The notes: generated from the sequence alone by a model not told the origin. Counted from the stretch's first letter, positions 33,944-43,550 are shown. The stretch: 64,000 nucleotides of DNA from Desulfovibrio sp. JC022 (GCF_010470665.1 NZ_VOPZ01000004.1:62001-126000), one strand, 5' to 3'. Numbers and translations: made by a program.

Positions 33944-34944
33944 ATACAGCCTTTATACAGCCCATCAAGATCAGCTCTGGCCTGCTTGACCAACGTTGCA
34001 ATCTGCGGCTTGGAATACTGGCGGTTCGCACCTACGGCCTCCCCCTTGTGCAGCAACTCTTCATTAATCAAAGATGAGAAAAGATAAACAGTAAGGTCAC
34101 GCAGATTAGGATCTTCCTTGATGCGCTTGGTCAGGGCATGACCGTCCATACCCGGCATTTCGATATCCGAGACCACAATCTGGATAAATTCGGAAACATG
34201 CAAACCGGTCTTACTAACCTTTGCAGAAATTTCTTCTAAGGCCTTCCAGATCTCAAGACCGTTGGGATAAGCGGTAACATCGAATCCACCCCGCTCAAGG
34301 GACATTTTAACCAGATTACGCATGGAACGGGAATCATCAGCGCACAGTGCCTGATAGACACATTCCACCGATTCTTCCACTTCTTCAAGGGCAGCCTTGT
34401 CCCGTGCCGGGTTTAGATCTTCCATGGCCTGCTCAAGGTCAAGCACCTGTAAAATGCGGTCTGGATCAGTAAGCTTTACCGTTCCGATGATGGTCCCTTC
34501 AGCATACTTAGCCATATTGCCTTGCAGGGATTCAAGCTCGCTCCAGCTGACGCGATGAATCCTGTTAACCCCGGAAACAAGAAAAGCACTGACGATTTCA
34601 TTAAATTCGGTGACCAGCACCATGCGGCGTTCATTTGTAACCGGCTCCATATGCAGCCAGCCGCTGAGATCAATAAGCGGAATGACCGTACCCATGAATT
34701 CAAATATGCCCAGTACCAATGGACTCTTGGTATCAATTGAGGAAGAAGCTCTGGAAATAGAACCATCCTGCTTACGTCCGGAAAAATTTTTAAGATCCGC
34801 TTCTCTGACAATTTTCTTAACTTTCGCAACGTTCAGACCGAAAGACCAGCGCTTATATGAATCACCGCTGCCCTCATCAAGGTAAAGCTCTAAAAGCTCC
34901 ACCTCATTGGTTCCGGATTCAAGCAGAATTCTACTCCCCGTCAT
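33940..34944 (-). CDS. cheV: CheV-type chemotaxis coupling protein (CheW-REC)
   Basis: A 334-residue protein that couples receptors to CheA and adapts through phosphorylation. The N-terminal CheW-like domain spans about residues 15-175 (LGIFEFMGTVIPLIDLSGWL, VSGVNRIHRVSW). The C-terminal receiver domain has ALCADDSRSMRNL near 205, the phospho-acceptor Asp in VVSDIEMPGMDG and the lysine in YSKPQ. It is a single gene convergent with hcpR, and the two stop codons overlap at CTAG. The nearest other motility genes are motBA, about 9 kb away. Confidence 0.9.
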   Translation of the reverse strand: MTGSRILLESGTNEVELLELYLDEGSGDSYKRWSFGLNVAKVKKIVREADLKNFSGRKQDGSISRASSSIDTKSPLVLGIFEFMGTVIPLIDLSGWLHMEPVTNERRMVLVTEFNEIVSAFLVSGVNRIHRVSWSELESLQGNMAKYAEGTIIGTVKLTDPDRILQVLDLEQAMEDLNPARDKAALEEVEESVECVYQALCADDSRSMRNLVKMSLERGGFDVTAYPNGLEIWKALEEISAKVSKTGLHVSEFIQIVVSDIEMPGMDGHALTKRIKEDPNLRDLTVYLFSSLINEELLHKGEAVGANRQYSKPQIATLVKQARADLDGLYKGCI

Positions 34945-35068
34945 TACTGGCTATCCCCTCAATTCGCTTTAGAATCTTAATGTATTTCTTGAACTCAGTT
35001 AAATCGTTACATCACCTAAACCTTTCAGTCCAGCCTCTCTTAGCAAAAAGCATCGAATTGATATTAAC

Positions 35069-36478
35069 TTAACTTTTAAGTTTCTTTTTCAAAGTAGCCA
35101 GCATGGTGTTAAAAACGTAATTCCAATCGCCGGGCTTTTTCTGACGAAAAAGAGTCATGCTCGAATACCATGGAGAATCCTTGCGCTTGCGCATCCACCG
35201 CCAGTCAGGATTATAAGGGATCGCAACCCAGACAGGAAGATTTAAGGCTCCAGCCAAATGGGCAACCGAGGTATCCACGGTAATAATCAGATCCAGCTGT
35301 CCCATGATTTTGGCCGTATCCGCAAAATCTTCACAGCCGCTGCCAAGATCACGCACAAGCACCCCACAACCGAATTCATCGCGCTGTCTGGTCTCAGGTC
35401 CCTTTTGCAGTGAATATAGACTCACGCCGGGAAGCTCGGCAAAAGGCAGAAAATTTTCAATACTTACCGAACGGTTATGGTCATTTTTATGGGTAGGCTT
35501 TCCTGCCCAGACAATTCCGATCTTGAATTTTGTACCGTCAGGAACATGGACCGGAAATCCGGCCTGTGCAGGAGGAATCAGATAGGGGCATTCCCGTGGA
35601 ATAGAATCCATATCATGTTTCAAAATTCTCGGCAGACTGATGAGCGGAATCTGCACCTCAAATTCCGGTAATTTATCTCCACCACTTACGATCTCAGCGA
35701 TCCCGTCCATCCCTTGCAATAAAGAAACAAGTTCCGGCTGGCACTCAAAAACAACCCTGCCCCCGGCCTCGGCCACTAAGGGAATGTAACGGCAGAAATT
35801 AAGGGTATCCCCGAAACCCTGCTCCGCATAAATGAAAATCGTTTTCCCGTTCAGGGGGGAGCCATCCCAAAGCGGCTGGCGGAAATGACGGACAACAAGC
35901 TCTTCACGCTTCCAGCGGTATTCATAAAGCTCAAAGCCGTTGATGAAATCACCTTTTGCCAGCAGGGCCAGAGATTTATCCCAATTAATCCTGTCATCAT
36001 CGGGTTTGAATTTCAGGCAATGATTAAAGAGTCGGATGGCCTCATCCAACTTGCCCATATCCTGCAAAACCAATCCAAGATTGTAATAGGCATCAATAAA
36101 TTTGCGATCCAGTTCAATTGCCCGGCGATGGCAGGCTACGGATTCCTTGAGTCGCCCCAGCCTGCGCAGTACATTACCCAGATTGCTCCATGTACCGGGA
36201 TTGTCCGGCTTTACCGCAATAGACCTACGGTAACAAACCTCAGCAGCCTTAAATTTCTCCTGAGCACGCAGGGCCACTCCAAGATTACCCAGCAATACGG
36301 GATCATCCGGCAGTTGCCCCAACGCAACGGAGTATAGAGCAATGGCCTCATCATAATTGCCGGCAGAGTGCTCCTTTACCGCATTGATAAAAACTTCCTT
36401 TACCCGCAGAGGAACCGTATCAATCCAGTCCGGCTGTCTATTCCCTTTCTGCCCGGAAGCTGGTTCTTTATTACTCAT
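35069..36478 (-). CDS. TPR protein with GT9-like glycosyltransferase domain
   Basis: A 469-residue protein with about five TPR units in its N-terminal half (YDEAIALYSVALGQLPDDP through AIELDRKFIDAYYNLG). The C-terminal half resembles heptosyltransferase/SPINDLY-type transferases: IFIYAEQGFGDTLNFCRY, KIGIVWAGKPTHKNDHNR and DLIITVDTSVAHLAGALN. No signal peptide was found, so it acts in the cytoplasm. Its ATG overlaps the HlyD-like gene stop (ATGA), meaning coupled translation with a type I secretion system. A role in glycosylating the secreted protein before export is suggested by this context only. Confidence 0.82.
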   Translation of the reverse strand: MSNKEPASGQKGNRQPDWIDTVPLRVKEVFINAVKEHSAGNYDEAIALYSVALGQLPDDPVLLGNLGVALRAQEKFKAAEVCYRRSIAVKPDNPGTWSNLGNVLRRLGRLKESVACHRRAIELDRKFIDAYYNLGLVLQDMGKLDEAIRLFNHCLKFKPDDDRINWDKSLALLAKGDFINGFELYEYRWKREELVVRHFRQPLWDGSPLNGKTIFIYAEQGFGDTLNFCRYIPLVAEAGGRVVFECQPELVSLLQGMDGIAEIVSGGDKLPEFEVQIPLISLPRILKHDMDSIPRECPYLIPPAQAGFPVHVPDGTKFKIGIVWAGKPTHKNDHNRSVSIENFLPFAELPGVSLYSLQKGPETRQRDEFGCGVLVRDLGSGCEDFADTAKIMGQLDLIITVDTSVAHLAGALNLPVWVAIPYNPDWRWMRKRKDSPWYSSMTLFRQKKPGDWNYVFNTMLATLKKKLKS

Positions 36479-37767
36479 CGTTCCCTCATGGCATAACTGA
36501 TGGACCCCATAAACGGCTCAAGAAGATATTCCATCACTGACCGGGTCCCGATGTGGATTCCGGCAATTACACGAATGCCGGGGAAAAGCTTATAATAATT
36601 TCCATCGTGCTCAAAAAAATCCTTATCAGTCACAATGCGCACCCGGTAAAAAGTCAGACCCCTATCGGTGGAGTCTGCATCAGGACTGATGTTCACGACC
36701 TTACCGTCAATATTGCCGAAACGGGATGCATCACTTGAAGCCAGCTTAACCACCGCCTTCTGCCCGTCCTTTACATAACCGATATCACTGATGGGCAGCC
36801 GCGCTTCAATAACAAGCTTATCACCCGCCGGAACAATGTCCATGATGGTCATACCGGGTCGCACAACTTCACCGATACTGACCACGTAAAGTGTCTTGAC
36901 CACTCCATCCACCGGGGAACGGATGACAGTACGGCTGAGATTGTCCGCAAATTTCCTGAGCCGCTGTGAAAGCTCATCAAATTCCCTGCGGTCCTCCTGC
37001 AACTCCTCACGGACAGAAGCCAGATATGAATTCCTGATCTCCCCGATATCAGCCTTGGCCTGCGCCAATGCAGAACGAGCCTTGCCCAGCTTGGCGGAAT
37101 CCTCCTCAATGGCACTTTTGAGCTTTGATTCTTCCTTGAGAAAACCCAGGTGCTTGTAACGGGAGGTCAAGCCGTCTTCCAGCAGTCCGGCACTGATTTT
37201 AATCTGCTCACGCAAAAGTTTCAGGCTGTTGCGGGAGTTTCGCTGCCGGGAAGTAATCTGTTTGATATCCTGTTCCCGCTGCTTGATCTTTTCACGCTCC
37301 GAAAGCAGATCGCTCTCAACCCGGGCCTTACGGGTCTGGAATAATTTCAGGGACCGTTTAATCAAAGCGGGAAATTTTTTAAAAATATCTTTGGGATAAT
37401 CAGGCTCTTCAAGTCCCTTATCCTCAGCGGAAAGACGGGCGATATTGACCCGCAGGGAAGTAACCCGGACCTCCAGTTCATCCACAGTGGAATCACTGGC
37501 AGTGGCTTCAAGAACGACAAGTTCCTGCCCCTTTGCCACGCTCTCCCCTTCGCGGACGTTAATCTTCATGATAATGCCGCCCTCAAGGTGCTGCACGGGC
37601 TTAACCCTTGAACTGGGAATAACCTCACCTTCCGCCTGACTGACGATATCCAATTGAAAAAAGCAGGCCCAGCCTAAAAATCCCAAGCACATGGCAATGC
37701 ACAGGAAAAGGAAAAAATGACTGGCACCCTTTACTTCACCGGAATATTCCGGGGTCATACCGGTCAT
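36475..37767 (-). CDS. Type I secretion membrane fusion protein (HlyD/LapC-like)
   Basis: A 430-residue adaptor with one N-terminal membrane helix (residues 14-36, FFLFLCIAMCLGFLGWACFF). Next comes the first lipoyl half (VKPVQHLEGGIIMKINVREG). A long coiled-coil of about 200 residues follows, then the second half (VIRSPVDGVVKTLYVVSIGEVV) and the C-terminal YRVRIVTDKDFF region typical of HlyD. It bridges the ABC transporter and the TolC-like channel. Its ATG overlaps the stop of the ABC gene and its stop overlaps the start of the TPR-transferase gene, so all three are translationally coupled. Confidence 0.92.
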   Translation of the reverse strand: MTGMTPEYSGEVKGASHFFLFLCIAMCLGFLGWACFFQLDIVSQAEGEVIPSSRVKPVQHLEGGIIMKINVREGESVAKGQELVVLEATASDSTVDELEVRVTSLRVNIARLSAEDKGLEEPDYPKDIFKKFPALIKRSLKLFQTRKARVESDLLSEREKIKQREQDIKQITSRQRNSRNSLKLLREQIKISAGLLEDGLTSRYKHLGFLKEESKLKSAIEEDSAKLGKARSALAQAKADIGEIRNSYLASVREELQEDRREFDELSQRLRKFADNLSRTVIRSPVDGVVKTLYVVSIGEVVRPGMTIMDIVPAGDKLVIEARLPISDIGYVKDGQKAVVKLASSDASRFGNIDGKVVNISPDADSTDRGLTFYRVRIVTDKDFFEHDGNYYKLFPGIRVIAGIHIGTRSVMEYLLEPFMGSISYAMRER

Positions 37768-39464
37768 TGCACACTCCCGCTTTTGGACGGTTCAGCCTTA
37801 TCCTTTTCAACATCCAGTTTCGGGAAAAGCACATTCGGCTTCGGTTTATGCCCAAGATCAATAATAATATCCGCACGCTGCATGAGCCGCATATCCTGTG
37901 AAACTATCACCATAGTTTTTTTCGCTTTAGCCATACTCTGGATAATCATATCCATGACCCGCAACCCTTCAATATCAAAGCCCTCGGCAGGCTCATCAAG
38001 CACGGCAACCGCCCCTTGAACAGACAAAGCCCTGGCAAGAGCAAGCCTGCGCCGGATACCCACGGCAAGCTCTGCTCCGCCGTTTACCACCTGCGCTTCA
38101 AGCCCCTGGGCACTGGTATCAAGATACTTCTTGAGTCCGGCAATCTCCACAACACGCTTAACCCGCTCCTCATCCATATCGGGATTGTTCAAACAGATAT
38201 TTTCCCTGATGGTGGCATTAAGAAAAGTCGGTTCCTGCGGCAGATACATGACCTGCTTGCGCCACCATGGAGCTGAAAGCTGACGCACATCAACTCCTCC
38301 CACAAGAATCTGACCCCGTCCGGGATCGATAAGCCCCAATAAGAGACGCACGAGAGAAGTTTTCCCGGCCCCGTTATGCCCGGTAATAATCACAATATTG
38401 CCCGGCTCAATACGCACATCCAGACCTTCGAAAAGAGGTCCGGTTGAACCGGGATAGGCAAAGCCGAGATCTTTAATCTCTATGCCGCCTCTGTAATTTT
38501 TAAGTTCTGTCCCTGTTTCAGATTCAAGGGGTTGGCGGACGAACTCCTGCAAGGACTGCATCATCTGCCCAGCCTGCGCGATCATTGCCCGTGATTTCAT
38601 GAAAGATGCAGATACGGCAAGAGCCTTACCGGAAAGGATTGATGCCCCGATAAGTCCACCGGTGCTCATTGATCCGGCAACAACCTCACGTGCACCCACT
38701 GCATAAACCATAACCCGCAACAGCATGGCTATACTTTGCAAAACAGCCTGTCCGCGCGTTCCGCTCTGAACCATGTCACGCTTGATCTGCTGCAATTTAC
38801 CCATCTGGGTCTGAAAAACATTGTTCAGATATCCGCGCCCGCCAAAAGCCCTGACTGTGTCGGCACCGCTGATGGCATTGGCAAGGTTGCCCCGGTGTAT
38901 CACCGACTCGTTACGCATGACATCGGTCATCCGTTTGCCGCGCCTCATGTTCAGCCAACCGGCCAGCATGGAACAAACAATAGCCAGCACGGTAATCAGG
39001 GCCAACACCGGACTCAAAAAGAAGGTCGCCCCCACAAATAGGATAAAGAACGGCATATCCAGAACAGAACAGATAACTGATGCGTCATAACCGGACTGCA
39101 CAACCTGTATCCCTCCCATGAGTTCATGAATACGCGCCGGGGGAATCCTGCCCAGAGTATTCATCTTGGCGCGGGCAAGGCAGCCCAGCACGGTCTCGGA
39201 AAGCATACGGTCCGGTCCCACATTAACAGCTGAAGCCAGACGCACCCGCACCAAAGTAAAAGCATGATTCAAAACCCCGGCAATGAGCATCCCGGTGGTC
39301 AGGGTGATCAGGGTTCCGTCAAAGCCGTACCCGACATAACGGTTCAGGACCTGAATAACGAAGATAGGTGAAGCAAGGGATAGTATATTGATAAAAAAAG
39401 AAGCGAGGCAGATCTCAAAGGCAAGAAACGGGTGTAACGACAATCTCCTCAACAACTCTCTCAT
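37764..39464 (-). CDS. Type I secretion ABC transporter (PrtD/LapB-like)
   Basis: A 566-residue half-transporter. The N-terminal membrane domain (about 15-300) starts without a C39 peptidase or CLD domain, as in PrtD-type exporters. The ATPase domain (about 325-560) has Walker A ITGHNGAGKTSLVRLL, Q-loop YLPQEPTFLN, a degenerate signature GAELAVGIRRRLALARAL, Walker B AVLDEPAEGFD and H-region VIVSQD. The signature motif (LAVGIRR for LSGGQ) and the H-loop Gln/Ser context are variant, as seen in this exporter group. The substrate is not encoded in the window. Confidence 0.9.
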   Translation of the reverse strand: MRELLRRLSLHPFLAFEICLASFFINILSLASPIFVIQVLNRYVGYGFDGTLITLTTGMLIAGVLNHAFTLVRVRLASAVNVGPDRMLSETVLGCLARAKMNTLGRIPPARIHELMGGIQVVQSGYDASVICSVLDMPFFILFVGATFFLSPVLALITVLAIVCSMLAGWLNMRRGKRMTDVMRNESVIHRGNLANAISGADTVRAFGGRGYLNNVFQTQMGKLQQIKRDMVQSGTRGQAVLQSIAMLLRVMVYAVGAREVVAGSMSTGGLIGASILSGKALAVSASFMKSRAMIAQAGQMMQSLQEFVRQPLESETGTELKNYRGGIEIKDLGFAYPGSTGPLFEGLDVRIEPGNIVIITGHNGAGKTSLVRLLLGLIDPGRGQILVGGVDVRQLSAPWWRKQVMYLPQEPTFLNATIRENICLNNPDMDEERVKRVVEIAGLKKYLDTSAQGLEAQVVNGGAELAVGIRRRLALARALSVQGAVAVLDEPAEGFDIEGLRVMDMIIQSMAKAKKTMVIVSQDMRLMQRADIIIDLGHKPKPNVLFPKLDVEKDKAEPSKSGSVQ

Positions 39465-39515
39465 GTGACCTATCCCCTATCCAAAGTAAGAAAAGCAAAA
39501 AACTGCCCGGAAAAA

Positions 39516-39549
39516 GAAAATTCCATGAGCATGCACACATGGAATTTTC
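39516..39549 (-). terminator. Hairpin with T-tract between the TolC-like and ABC genes
   Basis: GAAAATTCCATG (39516-39527) pairs with CATGGAATTTTC (39538-39549), a 12-bp stem. On the minus strand TTTTT follows. Sitting inside the operon, it may attenuate transcription so that the outer-membrane component is made in excess. Confidence 0.6.
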
Positions 39550-39576
39550 AGTAAACTTCTAAATTACGCCTGTAAC

Positions 39577-40917
39577 TTATTTGAAAACTTCGATGTTCAT
39601 CATACCCATTTCGTACAGAAGCTTGTAGGCGAAGATAATATTGTCAATGTCAGCGGTAACGCTGGCACTGGTTGCTGTAGAATAATCCCTTTCACCGACG
39701 AGAATATCAAGCAGCTCCACCTGTTCACCGGTGGCTCTCTTTTTCTTAATCAGCTCAAGGAATTCCGCGGTGATGTTGGCCTGAGTTCTGTACAGCTCAG
39801 CGTTTTTGCGCAGGGTCATAAGCTCAAGCCATGCGTTGCGGACTTTTTCCTCAACATCACGTCTCACGTCCAGAGTCATTTTTCGTATTTCGCGCAAATT
39901 GGCTTTAGCAGCCTGAGTGGCTTCATATTCATAAAGACCGGAGAAACCCGTATAGCTGACCTGAAATGTGGCCTTGTTCTCCATTCTTACACCGCTTGCA
40001 CCCTGATCCTGCTCCCTTCTTTTACCTTCAGCCACGAACTCAAATTTGGGATAAAGGGTTGCTTCCTGCACATCAACATCGTGGGAAAGCCTTTCCTTGG
40101 TAAATTTAAGTTGCAGCAGCATGGGGTTCTGGGACTGAGCCTGAGTGATGGCGTCATCAAGAGATGCAGGCATGTAACTGGAAGGCATTTCAACCGGAAC
40201 CATCTTCTCGATTTCATCCATGGTAACGGGAAAGCCGTAAACAGCCTTGAAACGGTTACGCGCAGTCTGCACAGAACGCTCTATAGTAACCCTGTACGAA
40301 GTCGCCCCGGCAAGCTGTGCCTTGATCTGGAGTTCCTTGTAGGAGAGCCCGGCACCACGCTTAACCAGAGTTTCTTCCATACCGGAAAGACGCTTCATAC
40401 TTTCTTCGGACTGAAGAGCGTACTTGAGGGTTTCCCGTGCCCGGATAAGCTCCAGATAAGCCTGTACACCCTGAATCATCAATTCCTGACGGGTCTGCTC
40501 AAGGACTGCTTTATATTCATTCAGCAGCGCATTGGTGCTATCGATATTACTATTCACCCCGCCGAAATCGTACAGCATCTGGGTGGCTTCAATACGTTGT
40601 TCATTACGGTATTTATTGGTACCGCCGCCGGGCTTGTCGATCTCCTCGCGTCCACCTTCAATCGAGACATCAACGGATGGAGTCCAACCGGACCAGCTCT
40701 GGGAGACAAGATGCTCAGCGGATTCAACACGGGCTTCCGCAGCCTTGATGCGATCATGGGTAGAAAGAAGATCATTGAGAATTGCCCGTAGATAAGGCTT
40801 GCCGTCAGACTGCTTTGGATTCATGGGGGACATTTCCTGTTGCGCCAAGGCAACACTGAACGCACCGAACAGCAAGCTGACCGCCATTCCCAGAATAAAA
40901 ATTCGAACTAATTTCAC
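39577..40917 (-). CDS. TolC-family outer-membrane channel of the type I secretion system
   Basis: A 446-residue outer-membrane factor. A signal peptide (residues 1-25, cleaved after VALA) precedes two OEP repeats of long helices and beta strands (IKAAEARVESAEHLVSQSW, and the second half from about 255). The motif STATSASVTADIDNIIFAYKLLYEMG near the end is typical of AggA/LapE-type channels. The start is GTG at 40917 with GGGAGGG 8 nt upstream; no ATG is near. It is first in the secretion operon, with a hairpin before the ABC gene. Confidence 0.88.
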   Translation of the reverse strand: MKLVRIFILGMAVSLLFGAFSVALAQQEMSPMNPKQSDGKPYLRAILNDLLSTHDRIKAAEARVESAEHLVSQSWSGWTPSVDVSIEGGREEIDKPGGGTNKYRNEQRIEATQMLYDFGGVNSNIDSTNALLNEYKAVLEQTRQELMIQGVQAYLELIRARETLKYALQSEESMKRLSGMEETLVKRGAGLSYKELQIKAQLAGATSYRVTIERSVQTARNRFKAVYGFPVTMDEIEKMVPVEMPSSYMPASLDDAITQAQSQNPMLLQLKFTKERLSHDVDVQEATLYPKFEFVAEGKRREQDQGASGVRMENKATFQVSYTGFSGLYEYEATQAAKANLREIRKMTLDVRRDVEEKVRNAWLELMTLRKNAELYRTQANITAEFLELIKKKRATGEQVELLDILVGERDYSTATSASVTADIDNIIFAYKLLYEMGMMNIEVFK

Positions 40918-41097
40918 AACAAATCCCTCCCAAAAGATCCAACTATATTAAAACATTGCAGTATAATTCTATCTTAATCTATTCTTTATACTTTCAGTAT
41001 ATATATAATATTAATTGAAAAATCCAGACGATTCATACATATATAAATAGTATTTACAAATATCTTTTAACATAAAATCAAGCCCAATCCAAAAAAA

Positions 41098-43455
41098 ATG
41101 CTGAACATATTAAAAAAAATCACCGGGTCCGATTCATTTTTCCTGCTCCTTACCGGGCTGGCAGTCTCTATTATGGCGGCTTCCCTGTACATTTTTCAAC
41201 CGCCCATCCTTCAGTTCGTGGATTACAAGATCTACGACCAGTTCATGCGCTCCAGTCCGGTCGGAAAAAAAACAAACATCCCGGTTATTGTCGATATTGA
41301 CGATGAAAGTCTCGCCGAGCTGGGACAATGGCCGTGGCCCCGCTACCGCATGGCCCTGCTGCTGGCTAAAATCCAACAGGCCGGGGCACTTTCCACCGGG
41401 CTTGATATTCTCATCGGTGAGCCGGACCGCACTTCCCCGACTACCATTAAAAAAAGCCTGCGCGAAGAACTAGGCGTTACCGTCAATTTCAAAGGTCTGC
41501 CTCAAGGGCTGATGGATAATGATCTGGTTTTGGCAGATGTTCTTAAGCAAGGTCGTTATGTATTAGGATTTTATTTTGACTTTCTGGAAGGACAGGCTCC
41601 GTCAGTGAATGACCAACCCTGCTTTGCCAAACCAGTCCCCATTGCCCAGATCAGGGCCAAAGGTGCCCCTCAGCTCAAGGACCTGACTCTCTCCGCGCTG
41701 GATGCCATCTGCCCGCTTCCGGTGCTGGCAAAAGCCTCTCCCCTGTGCGGCTTCTACAACTCCATCACTGATTATGACGGGGTGGTCCGCCGGGTACCGC
41801 TGATAATTACCCTGAACGGCAAGCAATACCCCAGCCTTGCCCTTGCTACATTAATGAAGGCCCTTGGGCGTAAAAATATCATCGCCAAAACCAGCCTCAT
41901 CGGCATTGAATCCATCCGCGTGGGTAAAACAACCATCCCCGTGGATGCCAAGGGGCAAATGATGGTTCGCTACCGGGGCGGTATGGAAGAGTTCCCCTAC
42001 TATAGTGCCAAAGACATCCTCAGCGGCAAGATCGGTGAAAAGGAACTCAAGGGCAAAATAGTATTCATGGGCACCTCTGCCGCAGGACTACGCGATTTAA
42101 GGGTTACCCCTTTTGCATCGGATTATCCCGGCGTGGAAGTGCATGCCACTATTGTAGACAACATCCTGACCCGCGATTTCCTCCTCAAGCCGGACTGGGT
42201 TCCGGGGCTAGAGCTACTGCTGGTACTTGTGGCGGGCATAGTCTCCATGATCCTGCTGACATGGACCCGCTCCATGTGGATGATCCTGCCCATCGCGGCC
42301 ATGGGAACGGGCATTGTCTACGGATCGCTCTATATTTTCCAAGCTTACAATGCATACTTCACACCCATGTACGCACTCATAGCACTGGGAATAAACTTCA
42401 CCCTGCTGACCCTGATCAAATTCTGGCGCGAGGAAGGGCAGAAAAAATTCCTGCAAGCAACCTTCTCATCCTATCTGGCCCCGGAGCTCATTGACGAAAT
42501 GTTCTCCAACCGCGAAATGCCGGAACTGGGCGGTGAAGCAAGGCAGGTAACCGCCTACTTCACCGACATCCAGAGCTTCTCCACTTTCTCGGAAAAGCTG
42601 ACCGCGCCGCAGCTGGTTGAACTGCTCAACGAATACCTCTCGGTCATGACCGATATTCTCATCGAAGAAAAAGGAACCCTCGATAAATACGAAGGTGACG
42701 CGATCATCGCCTTTTTCGGTGCACCTATGGATGTGCCGGATCACGCCCTGCGCGCCTGCCGGGTAGCTGTAAAAATGCAACAGGCCGGACTCGAATTGCG
42801 CGACAAGTGGGCCAAAGAAGTTCAGCTCCCTGATGAACCGGACCGCAACACCAAGAATTTCCCTGAAGAACAATGGGCCAAGGGCGAAAAATGGCCTAAG
42901 GTTGTACACAACATGCGTACCAGAATCGGGGTCAACTCAGGTGAGATAGTGGTCGGAAACATGGGCTCATCCATGCGCATGAACTACACCATGATGGGTG
43001 ACGCGGTTAACCTCGCCGCCCGTCTGGAAGAAGGAGCCAAACAGTTCGGTATCTTTACCGCAGTCTCCCATTTCACCCTTGATCTGGATGTGGAAGTTGA
43101 CGGCGAAACCCACAAACTTCTTGATCTCGTGGAAGCACGTCTTATCGATAATATTCAGGTGGTCGGTAAAAACGAACCGGTACGCATCTACGAACTGGTA
43201 GCAATGAAAGGCGGCCTGACCGAAAACGAGGAGATCCTCTTCGATCTCTTCAACAAAGCCCGCGAAGAATACGTTGCCCAGAACTGGGACAAGGCCATTG
43301 AATTATACAAGGAAGCCAACAAATACGAACTCTACGACGATACCAAATTCACGCCCTCGGATGTATTCATCAAGCGCGCCGAAGAGCACAAGCTCAATCC
43401 CCCGGTACCAGAAGGAGAAATCTGGGATGGGGTTTATCGGATGACTAAGAAGTAG
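41098..43455 (+). CDS. CHASE2-domain adenylate cyclase
   Basis: A 785-residue membrane-anchored class III cyclase. It has an N-terminal membrane helix (13-33), an extracytoplasmic CHASE2 sensor (about 40-345, with DYKIYDQFM and DIDDESLAELGQWPWPR) and three membrane helices (about 365-440). The catalytic domain starts near 475 with the metal aspartates in AYFTDIQSF and KYEGDAIIAFFG. The lysine before EGD and NLAARLE fit an adenylate rather than guanylate enzyme. An insert of about 35 residues with many charges lies between the two halves. The C-terminal tail has a TPR-like helix pair (FNKAREEYVAQNWDKAIELY). No ribosome-binding site is visible before the ATG. It is divergent from the type I secretion operon. 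Confidence 0.88.
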   Translation: MLNILKKITGSDSFFLLLTGLAVSIMAASLYIFQPPILQFVDYKIYDQFMRSSPVGKKTNIPVIVDIDDESLAELGQWPWPRYRMALLLAKIQQAGALSTGLDILIGEPDRTSPTTIKKSLREELGVTVNFKGLPQGLMDNDLVLADVLKQGRYVLGFYFDFLEGQAPSVNDQPCFAKPVPIAQIRAKGAPQLKDLTLSALDAICPLPVLAKASPLCGFYNSITDYDGVVRRVPLIITLNGKQYPSLALATLMKALGRKNIIAKTSLIGIESIRVGKTTIPVDAKGQMMVRYRGGMEEFPYYSAKDILSGKIGEKELKGKIVFMGTSAAGLRDLRVTPFASDYPGVEVHATIVDNILTRDFLLKPDWVPGLELLLVLVAGIVSMILLTWTRSMWMILPIAAMGTGIVYGSLYIFQAYNAYFTPMYALIALGINFTLLTLIKFWREEGQKKFLQATFSSYLAPELIDEMFSNREMPELGGEARQVTAYFTDIQSFSTFSEKLTAPQLVELLNEYLSVMTDILIEEKGTLDKYEGDAIIAFFGAPMDVPDHALRACRVAVKMQQAGLELRDKWAKEVQLPDEPDRNTKNFPEEQWAKGEKWPKVVHNMRTRIGVNSGEIVVGNMGSSMRMNYTMMGDAVNLAARLEEGAKQFGIFTAVSHFTLDLDVEVDGETHKLLDLVEARLIDNIQVVGKNEPVRIYELVAMKGGLTENEEILFDLFNKAREEYVAQNWDKAIELYKEANKYELYDDTKFTPSDVFIKRAEEHKLNPPVPEGEIWDGVYRMTKK

Positions 43456-43473
43456 GGGAATTAACGCAAGCAC

Positions 43474-43550
43474 AAGTTACCCGTGCAGTTAAAAATTCTC
43501 GGGAAATATTGACAATTTCCTAAGAATGAAGAACTTCACGGGTATAACTT
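43474..43550 (+). ncRNA. Structured leader: nested stems upstream of the ATPase/nuclease pair
   Basis: AAGTTACCCGTG (43474-43485) pairs with CACGGGTATAACTT (43537-43550), leaving TA bulged. Inside, TTCTCGGGAAAT (43496-43507) pairs with ATTTCCTAAGAA (43515-43526) with one mismatch and one G-U. The ATPase ATG follows 12 nt later, with GAGG in between. It is not followed by a T-run. It may be a regulatory leader or a small RNA of the cassette. Confidence 0.5.
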
